A stretch of 64,000 nucleotides of DNA from Sphingomonas sp. Leaf67. GTDB lineage: Bacteria; Pseudomonadota; Alphaproteobacteria; Sphingomonadales; Sphingomonadaceae. Location of the stretch: the NCBI RefSeq assembly GCF_001421965.1, contig NZ_LMLP01000024.1, positions 150,862 through 214,861 on the forward strand, in the 5' to 3' direction. Positions 43,298 through 51,900 of the stretch are shown in pieces (the stretch's first letter is position 1; every line of letters begins with the position of its first letter). Position numbers and translations under genes: made by a program. The notes beneath the pieces are model-generated. The model was given only the letters and a program-made list of their open reading frames with translations, made no database searches and was not told where the DNA came from.

Positions 43298-43663
43298 ATG
43301 AGCAACGCAACCGCCACCGCATGGGACGCAAGCCGGGTCCGCCTCTGGCTGGAGAGCCGCCTGTCCGCCGCGAAGCTGGAGCAGGCAGCGGCGGACCGGC
43401 GCGGCTACGAGGCGCAGGGCGACTATGACAAGGCCGCAGCGGAGGAATGGGTCAGCCGCGCGTTGCTCGCCACCGATTGCACGACGGACCAGGCCGCCTT
43501 GGCCGGCCGCGTGAAGGCGTTGCTGGCGCAGGACGAATACCGGATCACCGGCATCTACGACGACCGGCGATTCGACCGCGGCGTCAGGGCGCAGCTGCGG
43601 AAAATCGCGAAGATGACCAAGGCGAACGAAGGGTTCGCGAACCTGTTACGCTATCAGGATTGA
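43298..43663 (+). CDS. Hypothetical protein
   Basis: A 121-residue, mainly helical, charged protein without signal peptide or membrane segment. ATG at 43298 follows a purine-rich run with GAAGG and AAGG. The sequence has Ala/Glu-rich helices ('KLEQAAADRRGYEAQGDYDKAAAEEWVSRAL' in part) and a basic C-terminal part ('RAQLRKIAKMTKANEGFANLLRYQ'). I do not recognise a family. It lies between csaA and the HNH-like gene, all rightward; a shared transcript is possible but unproven. Confidence 0.65.
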   Translation: MSNATATAWDASRVRLWLESRLSAAKLEQAAADRRGYEAQGDYDKAAAEEWVSRALLATDCTTDQAALAGRVKALLAQDEYRITGIYDDRRFDRGVRAQLRKIAKMTKANEGFANLLRYQD

Positions 43664-43710
43664 GAAGCACGTCGGCAACGGCGACCGAAGTTAGGTGGAT
43701 TGGCAACGAC

Positions 43711-44049
43711 ATGGCCCGCAAGAACAACCGGCACGATCCCTATCCGCAGACGGATGACAGCGACGATGCACCGGCCCCCGCCGTCCCCTGCTGGCTGTGC
43801 GGCCGGCCCACCGGCAAGACGATCGTCTGGCACCATCCCGTCCCCAAAAGCCGGGGCGGACGCGATGTCGTGCCGATGCATTCGATCTGTCAACAGACGT
43901 TGATGGCCAATTTCACCAATTCCGAACTGCAACGCGCCGGCATGGATGTCGACACGCTGCTCGCGAATCCGAATGTCCGCAAATTCGTCGACTGGGTGGC
44001 GAACAAGGACCCCGACTTCACTGCGACCATCGCGAAAAAGCAACGCTGA
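43711..44049 (+). CDS. HNH-nuclease-like protein lacking two conserved histidines
   Basis: A 112-residue small HNH-type protein. C27-xx-C30 and H41-H42 ('IVWHHPVPKSRGG') and H57-xx-C60 ('MHSICQQ') match the zinc/HNH core of a common alphaproteobacterial family. In that family the following residues are usually HRxIH ('ICHRTIH'); here they are Q61 and M65, so both histidines are gone. The C-terminal part ('LANPNVRKFVDWVANKDPDF') is family-typical. It may be an inactive or DNA-binding-only derivative. The gene is otherwise intact, with AGGTGGA about 12 bases before the ATG. Confidence 0.8.
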   Translation: MARKNNRHDPYPQTDDSDDAPAPAVPCWLCGRPTGKTIVWHHPVPKSRGGRDVVPMHSICQQTLMANFTNSELQRAGMDVDTLLANPNVRKFVDWVANKDPDFTATIAKKQR

Positions 44050-44106
44050 GCCACTATCGAAGGACTTCCGGCGGCCCGGACCACAATACGCCGACGCCAC
44101 CCCGCG

Positions 44107-44138
44107 CAAAAGGGGCGCCGGTTCGCACCGACGCCCCC
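44107..44138 (-). terminator. Intrinsic terminator of eno
   Basis: On the minus strand: GGGGCG-TCGGT / ACCGG-CGCCCC stem with one mismatch and a short loop, followed by TTTTG, 20 bases after the enolase stop. Confidence 0.8.
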
Positions 44139-44158
44139 TTCGCTGACGGACGATCGGC

Positions 44159-45433
44159 TCAACGCAGGATCGAACGCCCCGCATAGCGCGCGGCACCGGC
44201 CAGCTCTTCCTCGATACGGATCAGCTGGTTGTACTTGGCAAGCCGGTCCGAGCGCGCCAGCGAACCCGTCTTGATCTGGCCACAGTTGGTCGCGACCGCG
44301 AGGTCGGCGATCGTCGCGTCCTCGGTCTCGCCCGACCGGTGCGACATCACCGCGGTATAGCGGTTGCGCTGGGCGAGGCTCACCGCCTCCAACGTTTCGG
44401 TCAGCGTGCCGATCTGGTTGACCTTCACCAGCAGCGAGTTGGCGAGGCCCTGTTCCAGACCCATCGCCAGCCGCTTCGGGTTGGTGACGAACAGATCGTC
44501 ACCGACCAGCTGGACCTTGTCGCCGATCTTGTCGGTCAGCGCCTTCCAGCCTTCGAAATCATCCTCGCCCATGCCGTCCTCGATCGACAGGATCGGATAG
44601 CGCGCGGCGAGATCGGCGAGGTAATCGGCCATTTCGTGCGGGGAAAGCGACTTGCCCTCTCCGACCATCTCGTACCGGCCGCCCTTGAAGAATTCGGTCG
44701 CCGCGCAGTCGAGCGCGAGCATCACGTCCTCGCCCGGTTTGTAACCCGCGCGCTCGATGCTCTGCATGATGAAGTCGAGCGCGTCGATCGTGCTGCTCAG
44801 CGCCGGGGCGAAGCCGCCTTCGTCGCCGACCGAGGTGGCGAGACCCTTTTCGGACAGGCCCTTCTTCAGCGTGTGGAAGATTTCCGAACCGCACCGGACC
44901 GCTTCGGCGATGCTGTCGGCACCGACCGGCATGACCATGAATTCCTGGAAATCGATCGGGTTGTCGGCATGTTCGCCACCGTTGATGATGTTCATCATCG
45001 GCACCGGCAGCAGATGCGCCGACACGCCGCCGACATAGCGATACAGCGGCAGGCCGCGGGCATCCGCCGCCGCCTTGGCAACCGCCAGGCTGACGCCGAG
45101 AATCGCGTTCGCGCCCAGCCGGCCCTTGTTCTCGGTCCCGTCGAGCTGGATCATCGCTTCGTCGATGTCACTCTGGTCTTCGGCATCCATGCCCAGCACC
45201 GCTTCGGCGATGTCGCCGTTCACCGCCTCGACCGCGCCCAGCACGCCCTTGCCCAGATAGACGCTCTTGTCGCCGTCACGCTTTTCGACGGCTTCGTGCG
45301 CGCCGGTCGACGCGCCCGACGGGACCGCGGCGCGGCCGAAGCTGCCATCCTCCAGCAGCACATCGACCTCGACGGTCGGATTGCCGCGGCTGTCGAGGAT
45401 CTGGCGGCCATGCACCTGAATGATTGCGGTCAC
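44159..45433 (-). CDS. eno: Enolase
   Basis: A 424-residue phosphopyruvate hydratase. It begins 'IIQVHGRQILDSRGNPTVEV' and has 'GANAILGVSLAVAKAAA', the catalytic region 'SVGDEGGFAPAL', metal ligands in 'LALDCAATEF' and 'LSIEDGMGEDD', and the signature 'LVKVNQIGTLTETLEA' then 'MSHRSGETED'. GTG at 45433 is the start, with AGGAG seven to eight bases upstream; the longer upstream frame has no coding features. It converts 2-phosphoglycerate to PEP in glycolysis and is part of the RNA degradosome in many proteobacteria. It is divergent from the membrane/stress cassette. Confidence 0.97.
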   Translation of the reverse strand: MTAIIQVHGRQILDSRGNPTVEVDVLLEDGSFGRAAVPSGASTGAHEAVEKRDGDKSVYLGKGVLGAVEAVNGDIAEAVLGMDAEDQSDIDEAMIQLDGTENKGRLGANAILGVSLAVAKAAADARGLPLYRYVGGVSAHLLPVPMMNIINGGEHADNPIDFQEFMVMPVGADSIAEAVRCGSEIFHTLKKGLSEKGLATSVGDEGGFAPALSSTIDALDFIMQSIERAGYKPGEDVMLALDCAATEFFKGGRYEMVGEGKSLSPHEMADYLADLAARYPILSIEDGMGEDDFEGWKALTDKIGDKVQLVGDDLFVTNPKRLAMGLEQGLANSLLVKVNQIGTLTETLEAVSLAQRNRYTAVMSHRSGETEDATIADLAVATNCGQIKTGSLARSDRLAKYNQLIRIEEELAGAARYAGRSILR

Positions 45434-45574
45434 GTAACGACTCCTTCTATGTCCGTGCGAACGGCTTGGTCGCGGCCCCTCTATCCATTCGTCCCGCCGC
45501 TCGCAAATCCTCCGCACGACGGAACCCGACCATGGCCGCATGGTTATCGTTCCGAAACGAAGAAAGGATTCGTT

Positions 45575-46111
45575 ATGACCGACTTTAACAGGACCGGGGG
45601 TTCGCCGGCCACCAGCGACACCGCTGTCGACTTCAATGCCGATCTCAAGCCAGCTTCCGGCGGCACCGTCGAATTTACGCCGGCCGCCACGACATCGTTC
45701 GATTCGGAAGCAACCTCGACCGGCAGCACCACCCAGACGCTGAAGGACGAGGCGTCGAAGCTGTCGGTGAAGGCGACCGAAAAGGCGCGCGGTCTGGCCG
45801 ACGAAGGCAAGGCACGGGCCACCGGCGCGCTCGACGAATTCTCGAAGCTGATGGAAGATGCCGCCGGTACCGTCGATGAAAAGCTTGGCGAACAATATGG
45901 CCAATATGCCCGCTCGGCGGCCAAGGCCATTTCGGGCTTCTCGGACAATCTGCGCGGCAAGGAAGTCGACGATCTGATCGCCGACGCCAGCGATTTCGTC
46001 CGCAAGAGCCCGGCAGTCGCCATCGGCACCGCCGCAGCACTCGGCTTCCTGCTGGCGCGCATCGTGAAGGCCGGCACCGATGCCGACACCATCCCCTCGG
46101 TAAAGGGCTGA
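45575..46111 (+). CDS. DUF883-like (ElaB/YqjD-type) membrane-anchored protein
   Basis: A 178-residue protein. A Ser/Thr-rich N-terminus leads to a long amphipathic helix (about 55-135, 'TQTLKDEASKLSVKATEKARGLADEGKARA' in part) and a C-terminal membrane anchor ('SPAVAIGTAAALGFLLARIVKAG'). This is the layout of DUF883/YqjD proteins, tail-anchored inner-membrane proteins linked in E. coli to ribosome association in stationary phase. AAAGGA precedes the ATG. It is first gene of a four-gene rightward cassette. Confidence 0.82.
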   Translation: MTDFNRTGGSPATSDTAVDFNADLKPASGGTVEFTPAATTSFDSEATSTGSTTQTLKDEASKLSVKATEKARGLADEGKARATGALDEFSKLMEDAAGTVDEKLGEQYGQYARSAAKAISGFSDNLRGKEVDDLIADASDFVRKSPAVAIGTAAALGFLLARIVKAGTDADTIPSVKG

Positions 46112-46119
46112 CCCCGATC

Positions 46120-46452
46120 ATGGGGGACGAGGGGCTGGGAACGGTTGTCGGCCGCGTCGTTGAGGACGCGAAGGCCTATGCCAAGGCCGAGGTGACGCTG
46201 TGGAAGACGGTGGCCAGTACGCGCGGGTCGCAGGCCGGCATCGCCGCAGGCCTTGCGGTCGGCGCGGTGGTCATCGCGCTGTCGGCGGTCACCGCCTTGC
46301 TGGTCGGGGCGATCCTGTCGCTGCGGCCGATCATGGGGCCGGGCTGGGCCACGTTGCTGGTCGTCGTCGTGGCGCTGGTCGTGGCGGCGATCCTCGCCAA
46401 GGTCGCGTTGTCTAGCTTCAAGCGCGTTGTCGCGCCGTTGGGAGACAGCTGA
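46120..46452 (+). CDS. Phage-holin-superfamily (DUF1469-like) membrane protein
   Basis: A 110-residue protein with two hydrophobic segments ('QAGIAAGLAVGAVVIALSAVTALLVGAILSL' in part; 'WATLLVVVVALVVAAILAKVAL') after a helical N-terminus ('DAKAYAKAEVTLWKT'). This matches the chromosomal Phage_holin_3_6/YqjE group, not a lysis cassette. YqjE commonly accompanies YqjD, as here. It starts eight bases after the previous stop and overlaps the next start by one base. Confidence 0.85.
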   Translation: MGDEGLGTVVGRVVEDAKAYAKAEVTLWKTVASTRGSQAGIAAGLAVGAVVIALSAVTALLVGAILSLRPIMGPGWATLLVVVVALVVAAILAKVALSSFKRVVAPLGDS

Positions 46453-46757
46453 TGATTCCGCCAACCCTCGCTGCCGCCCGCGCCGACGCGCTGATCAAGC
46501 GTGCCCGGTTGCAGGCCAGCCTTGCCGAAGCGAAGCATCGCCTGTCGCCGTCGACTATCGCCTCGGGCGTGGCCGACGACCTGAAAGACAAGGCAGAGGA
46601 TGGCGTCGCCCTCGTGATGGAACGGCCGGGCGTGGCCGCCGGTATCGCGACCGGCTTCGTCGCCCTGCTCGCCCGCAAGCGCATCGCCCGGCTGTTCCGC
46701 AAGGCTCCACCCCCGCCCCCCATCGCCCCGCCCCCGCCCGTCCCGAACAAGGAATGA
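46452..46757 (+). CDS. Small membrane-associated protein (YqjK/DUF3618-like position)
   Basis: A 101-residue protein. A basic helical N-terminus ('RADALIKRARLQASLAEAKHRL') leads to a hydrophobic segment ('ERPGVAAGIATGFVALLARK') and a Pro-rich tail ('PPPPPIAPPPPVPNK'). The third position in the YqjD-YqjE-like set suggests a YqjK/DUF3618-type protein, but sequence similarity is not strong. It is translationally coupled to the holin-like gene (TGATG). The polyproline run may need EF-P for translation. Confidence 0.72.
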   Translation: MIPPTLAAARADALIKRARLQASLAEAKHRLSPSTIASGVADDLKDKAEDGVALVMERPGVAAGIATGFVALLARKRIARLFRKAPPPPPIAPPPPVPNKE

Positions 46758-46761
46758 CATC

Positions 46762-47241
46762 ATGAGCGAACTCAAGACCGTCCCGCACGAAACCGCGGGC
46801 ACCATCGACACGCTGAAGGAAAAGGCGTCGACCGCCGCCCACGCCACTAGCGACGCCGCCCACGACGCCGCAAAGCGTGCCTCGGACGCCGCGCACGAAG
46901 CCGCCCAGCGCGCGTCGGAAGCAGCGCATGACGCCGCCAAGCGCGCATCGGACACGATCGAGACCAATCCGCTCGCGGTCCTCGCCGGTGGCCTTGCACT
47001 CGGTGCCGTCGTCGGTGCCTTGCTGCCGCGCACCGCGCAGGAGACGAAAACGCTCGCCCCGCTCGGCAAGAAGCTGGCGGCGGCAGCCACCGCCGCTGCC
47101 GCAACGGCACGCGACGTCGGCAAGGAGCAGCTGACCGCCGCGCTGCCGAGCAAGGACGGTGCCAAGGAACAGCTCCGCGCTGCGTTTGGCACGGTGGTGC
47201 AGGCCGCCAAGGACAGCGGCAAGGCCGCCGTCAAGGGCTGA
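46762..47241 (+). CDS. LEA-like/apolipophorin-type repeat protein with membrane segment
   Basis: A 159-residue Ala-rich protein. Residues 29-61 are three near-identical 11-residue repeats of the form A-S-D-A-A-H-D-A-A-K-R, a periodicity typical of group 3 LEA and membrane-binding amphipathic helices. A hydrophobic stretch (about 72-90, 'AVLAGGLALGAVVGALL') and a second helical Ala/Lys region follow. It starts four bases after the previous gene. It probably binds membranes or protects the envelope under stress; inferred from repeat type and context. Confidence 0.78.
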   Translation: MSELKTVPHETAGTIDTLKEKASTAAHATSDAAHDAAKRASDAAHEAAQRASEAAHDAAKRASDTIETNPLAVLAGGLALGAVVGALLPRTAQETKTLAPLGKKLAAAATAAAATARDVGKEQLTAALPSKDGAKEQLRAAFGTVVQAAKDSGKAAVKG

Positions 47242-47276
47242 CCTCCGCCACGAATCCCAGTTTATGGGTTGAAGGG

Positions 47277-47315
47277 TACGCTCCGTCCGCTATGCGACGG
47301 GGCGTATCTTTTTTT
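47277..47315 (+). terminator. Intrinsic terminator of the membrane/stress cassette
   Basis: TACGCTCCGTC / GACGGGGCGTA stem (one G-T pair) with an eight-base loop, then TCTTTTTTT, 35 bases after the last stop of the cassette. Confidence 0.9.
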
Positions 47316-47332
47316 GCACTGCGGGAGCGATC

Positions 47333-47554
47333 ATGAGCAAACTCCACCTCGTCTTCGGCGGCCGCGTCGCCGATCCGCGCACGCTCGATTTCGCCGACCT
47401 GAAGGCGATCGACGTCGTCGGCATCTTCGGCGACTATGCCAGCGCGGAAAAAGCATGGCGCGCCGCCGCACAGCGGACCGTCGACGATGCCGAGATGAAG
47501 TATGTGGTGGTCCACCTCCACCGCCTGCTCGAACCGGAACTGCCGGCGGCGTAA
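47333..47554 (+). CDS. DUF4170-family small protein
   Basis: A 73-residue protein matching the small alphaproteobacterial DUF4170 family by 'LHLVFGGRVADPRTLDFADL', 'VGIFGDYASAEKAWRAAAQRTVDDA' and 'YVVVHLHRLLEP'. GGGAG lies six bases before the ATG. It has no signal peptide. Function is unknown. It starts 18 bases after the terminator above, so it may depend on readthrough or on an internal promoter not seen. Confidence 0.85.
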   Translation: MSKLHLVFGGRVADPRTLDFADLKAIDVVGIFGDYASAEKAWRAAAQRTVDDAEMKYVVVHLHRLLEPELPAA

Positions 47555-47568
47555 GGGTCGCTTACTAA

Positions 47569-47681
47569 CCCGTTGGCTTCGAGCGGAGGTTCGAGCTTGT
47601 CGAGAAGCGTCCGTCGAGAACTTGCCCACTCGGGGCACCGTCTTCTCGACTGCGGTTCTCGACAAGCTCGAAGCCAACGGG
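47569..47681. repeat. Imperfect inverted repeat, intergenic
   Basis: Left end CCCGTTGGCTTCGAG... and right end ...CTCGAAGCCAACGGG are exact reverse complements over the outer 15 bases. Nested inside are direct and inverted copies of CTTGTCGAGAA. It fills the spacer between the convergent DUF4170 and rhomboid genes. It is a dispersed intergenic repeat of the kind common in sphingomonads and may end both transcripts. Confidence 0.75.
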
Positions 47682-47717
47682 ATCGACGTGAGGAACGGGG
47701 ACCGATACGAACTCGGC

Positions 47718-48380
47718 TCAGTCGGTCTCAGCCACCCGCCACACCCCCCAGCGCCACCGCAACAACGGCCGCAGCAGCACCATCCCGGCGATGAACCCGC
47801 CGGCATGTGCCGCCCCCGCGACCGGCATGTCGCTGCCGGCGCTCGACCAGCCGATCGCCAGATTGAGCAGCGTCCAGCTGGCTCCCAGCCATAGCGCATG
47901 GACGACGTGCGCCGGCACAGGCCCGATCGCCTTCGCCTTGCCGCCACCGAACAGCAGCGCATAGGCCCCGATCAGTGCCGAGATCGCACCGCTCGCCCCG
48001 ATCATCGGCGCGGGCGAGGTTGGTCCGGCCAGCCACTGCGCCGCCACCGACGCATAGGCCCCGACCAGCAACAGCACCAACACCCCACGTAGCCCGACCG
48101 CGCGCTGCGTCGGGGTGCCGACGATGGCGAGAGTCAGCAGATTGAAGCCGAGATGCAACCACCCGTCATGAATGAACGCGGCGGTAAGCGGCGTCAGCCA
48201 CACCGGCACGAACGGCGCAAACCCCTCGATCGACGCGAAATTGCTGGTCATTCGCAGCGGCACGAAGCCCGCCGTGATCGCCGCGCTCCACACGCCACCG
48301 GTCAGGATCAGCCACGCGCTGACGCACGCGATCAACCCGCCGATCACCAGGATCGACGGGGAAGGACGCCGTTCGAACAT
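47718..48380 (-). CDS. Rhomboid-family intramembrane serine protease
   Basis: A 220-residue polytopic protein with six or seven hydrophobic segments. The catalytic Ser130 lies in 'GASG' and His192 in 'AGAAHAGGF'; the 'HLGFNLL' motif (H76, N80) supplies the oxyanion-stabilising His/Asn pair. All active-site residues are present. It cleaves transmembrane substrates within the membrane; its substrate is unknown. It starts seven bases after the greA stop, the same direction, so it is likely co-transcribed. Confidence 0.9.
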   Translation of the reverse strand: MFERRPSPSILVIGGLIACVSAWLILTGGVWSAAITAGFVPLRMTSNFASIEGFAPFVPVWLTPLTAAFIHDGWLHLGFNLLTLAIVGTPTQRAVGLRGVLVLLLVGAYASVAAQWLAGPTSPAPMIGASGAISALIGAYALLFGGGKAKAIGPVPAHVVHALWLGASWTLLNLAIGWSSAGSDMPVAGAAHAGGFIAGMVLLRPLLRWRWGVWRVAETD

Positions 48381-48386
48381 GAGCGT

Positions 48387-48863
48387 TTAGATGAACTCGA
48401 TCTTCGAGATCTGGTAATACCGGTCGCCCGACGGCACCGTCACCTCGACATCGTCGTCGATCTTGCGCCCGATCAGCGCGCGTCCCATCGGCGAGTTGTA
48501 CGAAATGCGGCCCGACTTGGCATCGGCCTCGGTCTGGCCGACGATCTGGTAGGTGACCGCCTTGTCGTCCTCGTCGAGCAGGGTGACGGTCGCGCCGAAC
48601 ACGACCTTGTCGCCCGACAGGTCCTTCGGATCAATGACCTGCGCGCGGGACAGCTTGTCCTCGATATCGGCGATCGACGCCTCGATCTGGCCCTGCCGTT
48701 CCTTCGCCGCATGATATTCGGCGTTTTCCGACAGATCGCCATGCGCGCGCGCTTCCTCGATCGCGTCGATGATCTGCGGCCGTTCGACCTTCAGTTGCTT
48801 GAGATGCACCGTCAGGCGATCATAGCCTTCTTGCAGCATCGGCATCTTTTCGACCGTCGCCAT
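48387..48863 (-). CDS. greA: Transcription elongation factor GreA
   Basis: A 158-residue GreA. The N-terminal antiparallel coiled coil has the acidic tip motif 'HGDLSENAEYHAAKE', needed to stimulate RNA polymerase transcript cleavage. The C-terminal FKBP-like domain has 'GDKVVFGATVTLLDEDD', 'YQIVGQTEAD' and 'SPMGRALIGRKIDDDVEV'. ATG at 48863 (AAAGGGA about 12 bases upstream) gives the standard length. It is 97 bases downstream of carB; that spacer holds a CACGG-CGGGC/GCCCG-CCGTG hairpin without a U-tract. Confidence 0.95.
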   Translation of the reverse strand: MATVEKMPMLQEGYDRLTVHLKQLKVERPQIIDAIEEARAHGDLSENAEYHAAKERQGQIEASIADIEDKLSRAQVIDPKDLSGDKVVFGATVTLLDEDDKAVTYQIVGQTEADAKSGRISYNSPMGRALIGRKIDDDVEVTVPSGDRYYQISKIEFI

Positions 48864-48960
48864 CGCGCGCGCGTCCCTTTTCGTAAGTAGCCCCCTCACA
48901 CGGCCGGGCCTCCCTGCCCGTCCGTGCGCAACTATTCGCTGATGGGGATCAGTTGTGCGA

Positions 48961-51900
48961 TCAAGAATAATAGGACTGCAACGGCCGCACTTCAAGGGAG
49001 CGGGCCGCCAGTGCCTGAATGGCCTGCGCCACCGCCACGCTGGCGGGAGCGGTCGTGAAGTACGGCACCTTCTGCGATTGCGCCGACGCGCGGATCGATT
49101 CGGAGTCCTTCAGCGACTGCCAGCCTTCGGTCGTGTTGAAGATCATCGCGATATCGCCGTCGAAGATCTTGTCCACGATATGCGGGCGGCCCTGCGCCAC
49201 CTTGTTCACGCGTTCGACGGGCACGCCATGTTCGGCCAGATAATCGGCGGTGCCGGCGGTCGCGACGATCTTGAACCCCATCTCGACCAGCAACTGCACG
49301 CCGGGCAGGATCACCGGCTTGTCGCCCGACTTCACCGATACGAACACCGTGCCACTGGTAGGCAAGACGATGCTCGCCCCCATCTGCGCCTTGGCAAAGG
49401 CGGTCGCGAAATCGCTATCGATTCCCATGACTTCGCCGGTCGACTTCATTTCCGGTGACAGTACCGGATCGACGCCGGGGAAGCGGCCCCATGGGAACAC
49501 CGCTTCCTTGACCGCGACATGGTCGATATGGCGGTCGATCATCGGCAGGTCGGCCAGCTTTTCGCCCGCCATCACCCGCGCCGCGATCTTGGCGACCGGG
49601 GTACCGATCGCCTTGGCGACGAACGGCACCGTGCGGCTGGCACGCGGATTGACCTCGATCAGATAGACGTTGCCGTCCTTGACCGCGAACTGGATATTCA
49701 TCAGGCCCTTGACGTTGAGCGCCTTGGCCAGCGCCACCGTCTGCCGCTCGATCTCGGCAATGACCTCGGCGGTCAGCGAATAGGGCGGCATCGAACACGC
49801 GCTGTCGCCCGAATGGACGCCCGCTTCCTCGATATGCTGCAACACGCCCGCGACGACGACATCGTCACCATCGGCGATCGCATCGACATCGACCTCGATC
49901 GCGTCACGCAGATACTGGTCGATCAGGACCGGCGAATCGCCCGACACCTGCACCGCCGTCTGGATATAATCGTCGAGCTGCCCCAGCGAATCGACGATCT
50001 CCATCGCCCGCCCGCCCAGCACATAGCTCGGCCGCATCAGCACCGGATAGCCGATCCGCTCGGCGATCACCGCCGCTTCGTCGCGGCTGCGCGCCAGCCC
50101 ATTGGCCGGCTGGAGCAGGCCGAGCGAGGTGACCAGATCGGCGAACCGCTCGCGGTCCTCCGCCAGGTCGATCGAATCGGGTGTGGTGCCAAGGATCGGG
50201 ATACCGGCCGCTTCGAGCGCGCGGGCAAGGTTCAGCGGCGTCTGCCCGCCAAACTGCACGATCACCCCGACCAGCTCGCCCTTCGACGCTTCGACATGCA
50301 GGATTTCCAGCACGTCCTCAGCGGTCAGCGGTTCGAAATACAGCCGGTCCGACGTGTCGTAATCGGTCGATACCGTTTCGGGGTTGCAGTTGACCATGAT
50401 GGTTTCATAGCCGGCGTCGCTCAGCGCGAAGCAGGCATGGCAGCAGCAATAGTCGAACTCGATCCCCTGCCCGATCCGGTTCGGACCGCCGCCGAGGATG
50501 ACGATCTTCCGCGCGTCCGACGGCGCGCTTTCGTCCTCCGGCTCGCCGAACGTCGGCGCTTCATAGGTCGAATACATATAGGGCGTCTTCGCCTCGAACT
50601 CGGCGGCGCAGGTGTCGATCCGCTTGAAGACCGGCCGCACGCCCAGCTTGTGGCGATGTTGACGCACCTCTTCCTCGGTCACGCCGCCGGTCATCATCTT
50701 GACGACCTCGTGGATCAGACCCGATCCGCGTGCGATGCCGCGATCCATGCCGCGCAGATTGGCCGATTGCAGCGCCAGCCACGCCAGCCGCTTGTCGCTG
50801 AACCCCATCGATTTCAGCCGACGCATTCCCGCCGCGTCCTGCGGCAGACCGTTGGCGCAAACTTCGGTTTCCGCTGCGACGATTTCGGCAATGCGTTCGA
50901 GGAACCACGGATCATATTTGGCGATGGCGTGGACTTCGGCGACGGTGAAGCCTTCGCGCAGCGCCTGTGCCGCGACCAGCAGCCGGTCGGGCGTGGCGAC
51001 GGCCAGCGCCGCCTCGATCTCGGCACGCGGCGCACCGGCAAGGCGTTCGACGGTGTTGAAGCCCGACAGTCCGGTCTCCAGACCGCGCAGCGCCTTCTGC
51101 ATCGATTCGTGGATATTGCGGCCGATCGCCATCACTTCGCCGACCGACTTCATCGCCGTCGACAGCACCGCCTGCGACCCCTTGAACTTTTCGAAGGCGA
51201 ATCGCGGGATCTTGGTGACGACATAGTCGATGGTGGGTTCGAACGATGCCGGCGTCGCGCCGGTAATGTCGTTGGTGATCTCGTCGAGCGTATAGCCGAC
51301 CGCCAGCTTGGCCGCGACCTTCGCGATCGGGAAGCCGGTCGCCTTCGACGCCAGCGCCGACGACCGCGACACGCGCGGGTTCATCTCGATGACGATGAGA
51401 CGGCCGTCCCTCGGATTGACCGCGAACTGTACGTTCGAACCACCTGTTTCGACACCGATTTCCCGGAGTACCGCGATCGATGCGTTGCGCATGATCTGAT
51501 ATTCCTTATCGGTCAGCGTCAGCGCCGGGGCGACGGTGATCGAATCGCCGGTATGGACGCCCATCGGATCGATATTCTCGATCGAACACACGATGATGGC
51601 ATTGTCCGCGCGGTCGCGGACGACTTCCATCTCATATTCCTTCCACCCGAGCAGCGATTCCTCGATCAGCACCTCGGTGGTCGGCGACGCGTCCAGCCCT
51701 TCGCGGACGATCTTCAGAAATTCGTCGCGGTTATAGGCGACGCCGCCGCCGGTCCCGCCCAACGTGAACGACGGGCGGATGATCGCCGGCAGCCCGACAT
51801 GCTCCAGCCCCGCCAGCGCCTCCGTCTCGCTGTGCGCGATATGGCTGCGCGCGGATTCGAGGCCGATCTTGTCCATCGCGACCTTGAACTTCTGGCGGTC

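Noticed and set aside
44339..45574. Upstream in-frame extension of the DUF883-like gene through the enolase region
   Set aside because: It runs antisense to eno. The ATG at 45575 has its own ribosome-binding site and starts the expected N-terminus.
46120..46452. Holin-like gene as evidence of a prophage
   Set aside because: No phage structural, lysis or integrase genes nearby; the YqjE-like context explains it as a chromosomal membrane protein.
48900..48945. Hairpin between carB and greA as a terminator
   Set aside because: Stem is plausible but no U-run follows on the minus strand, and the genes are close and codirectional.
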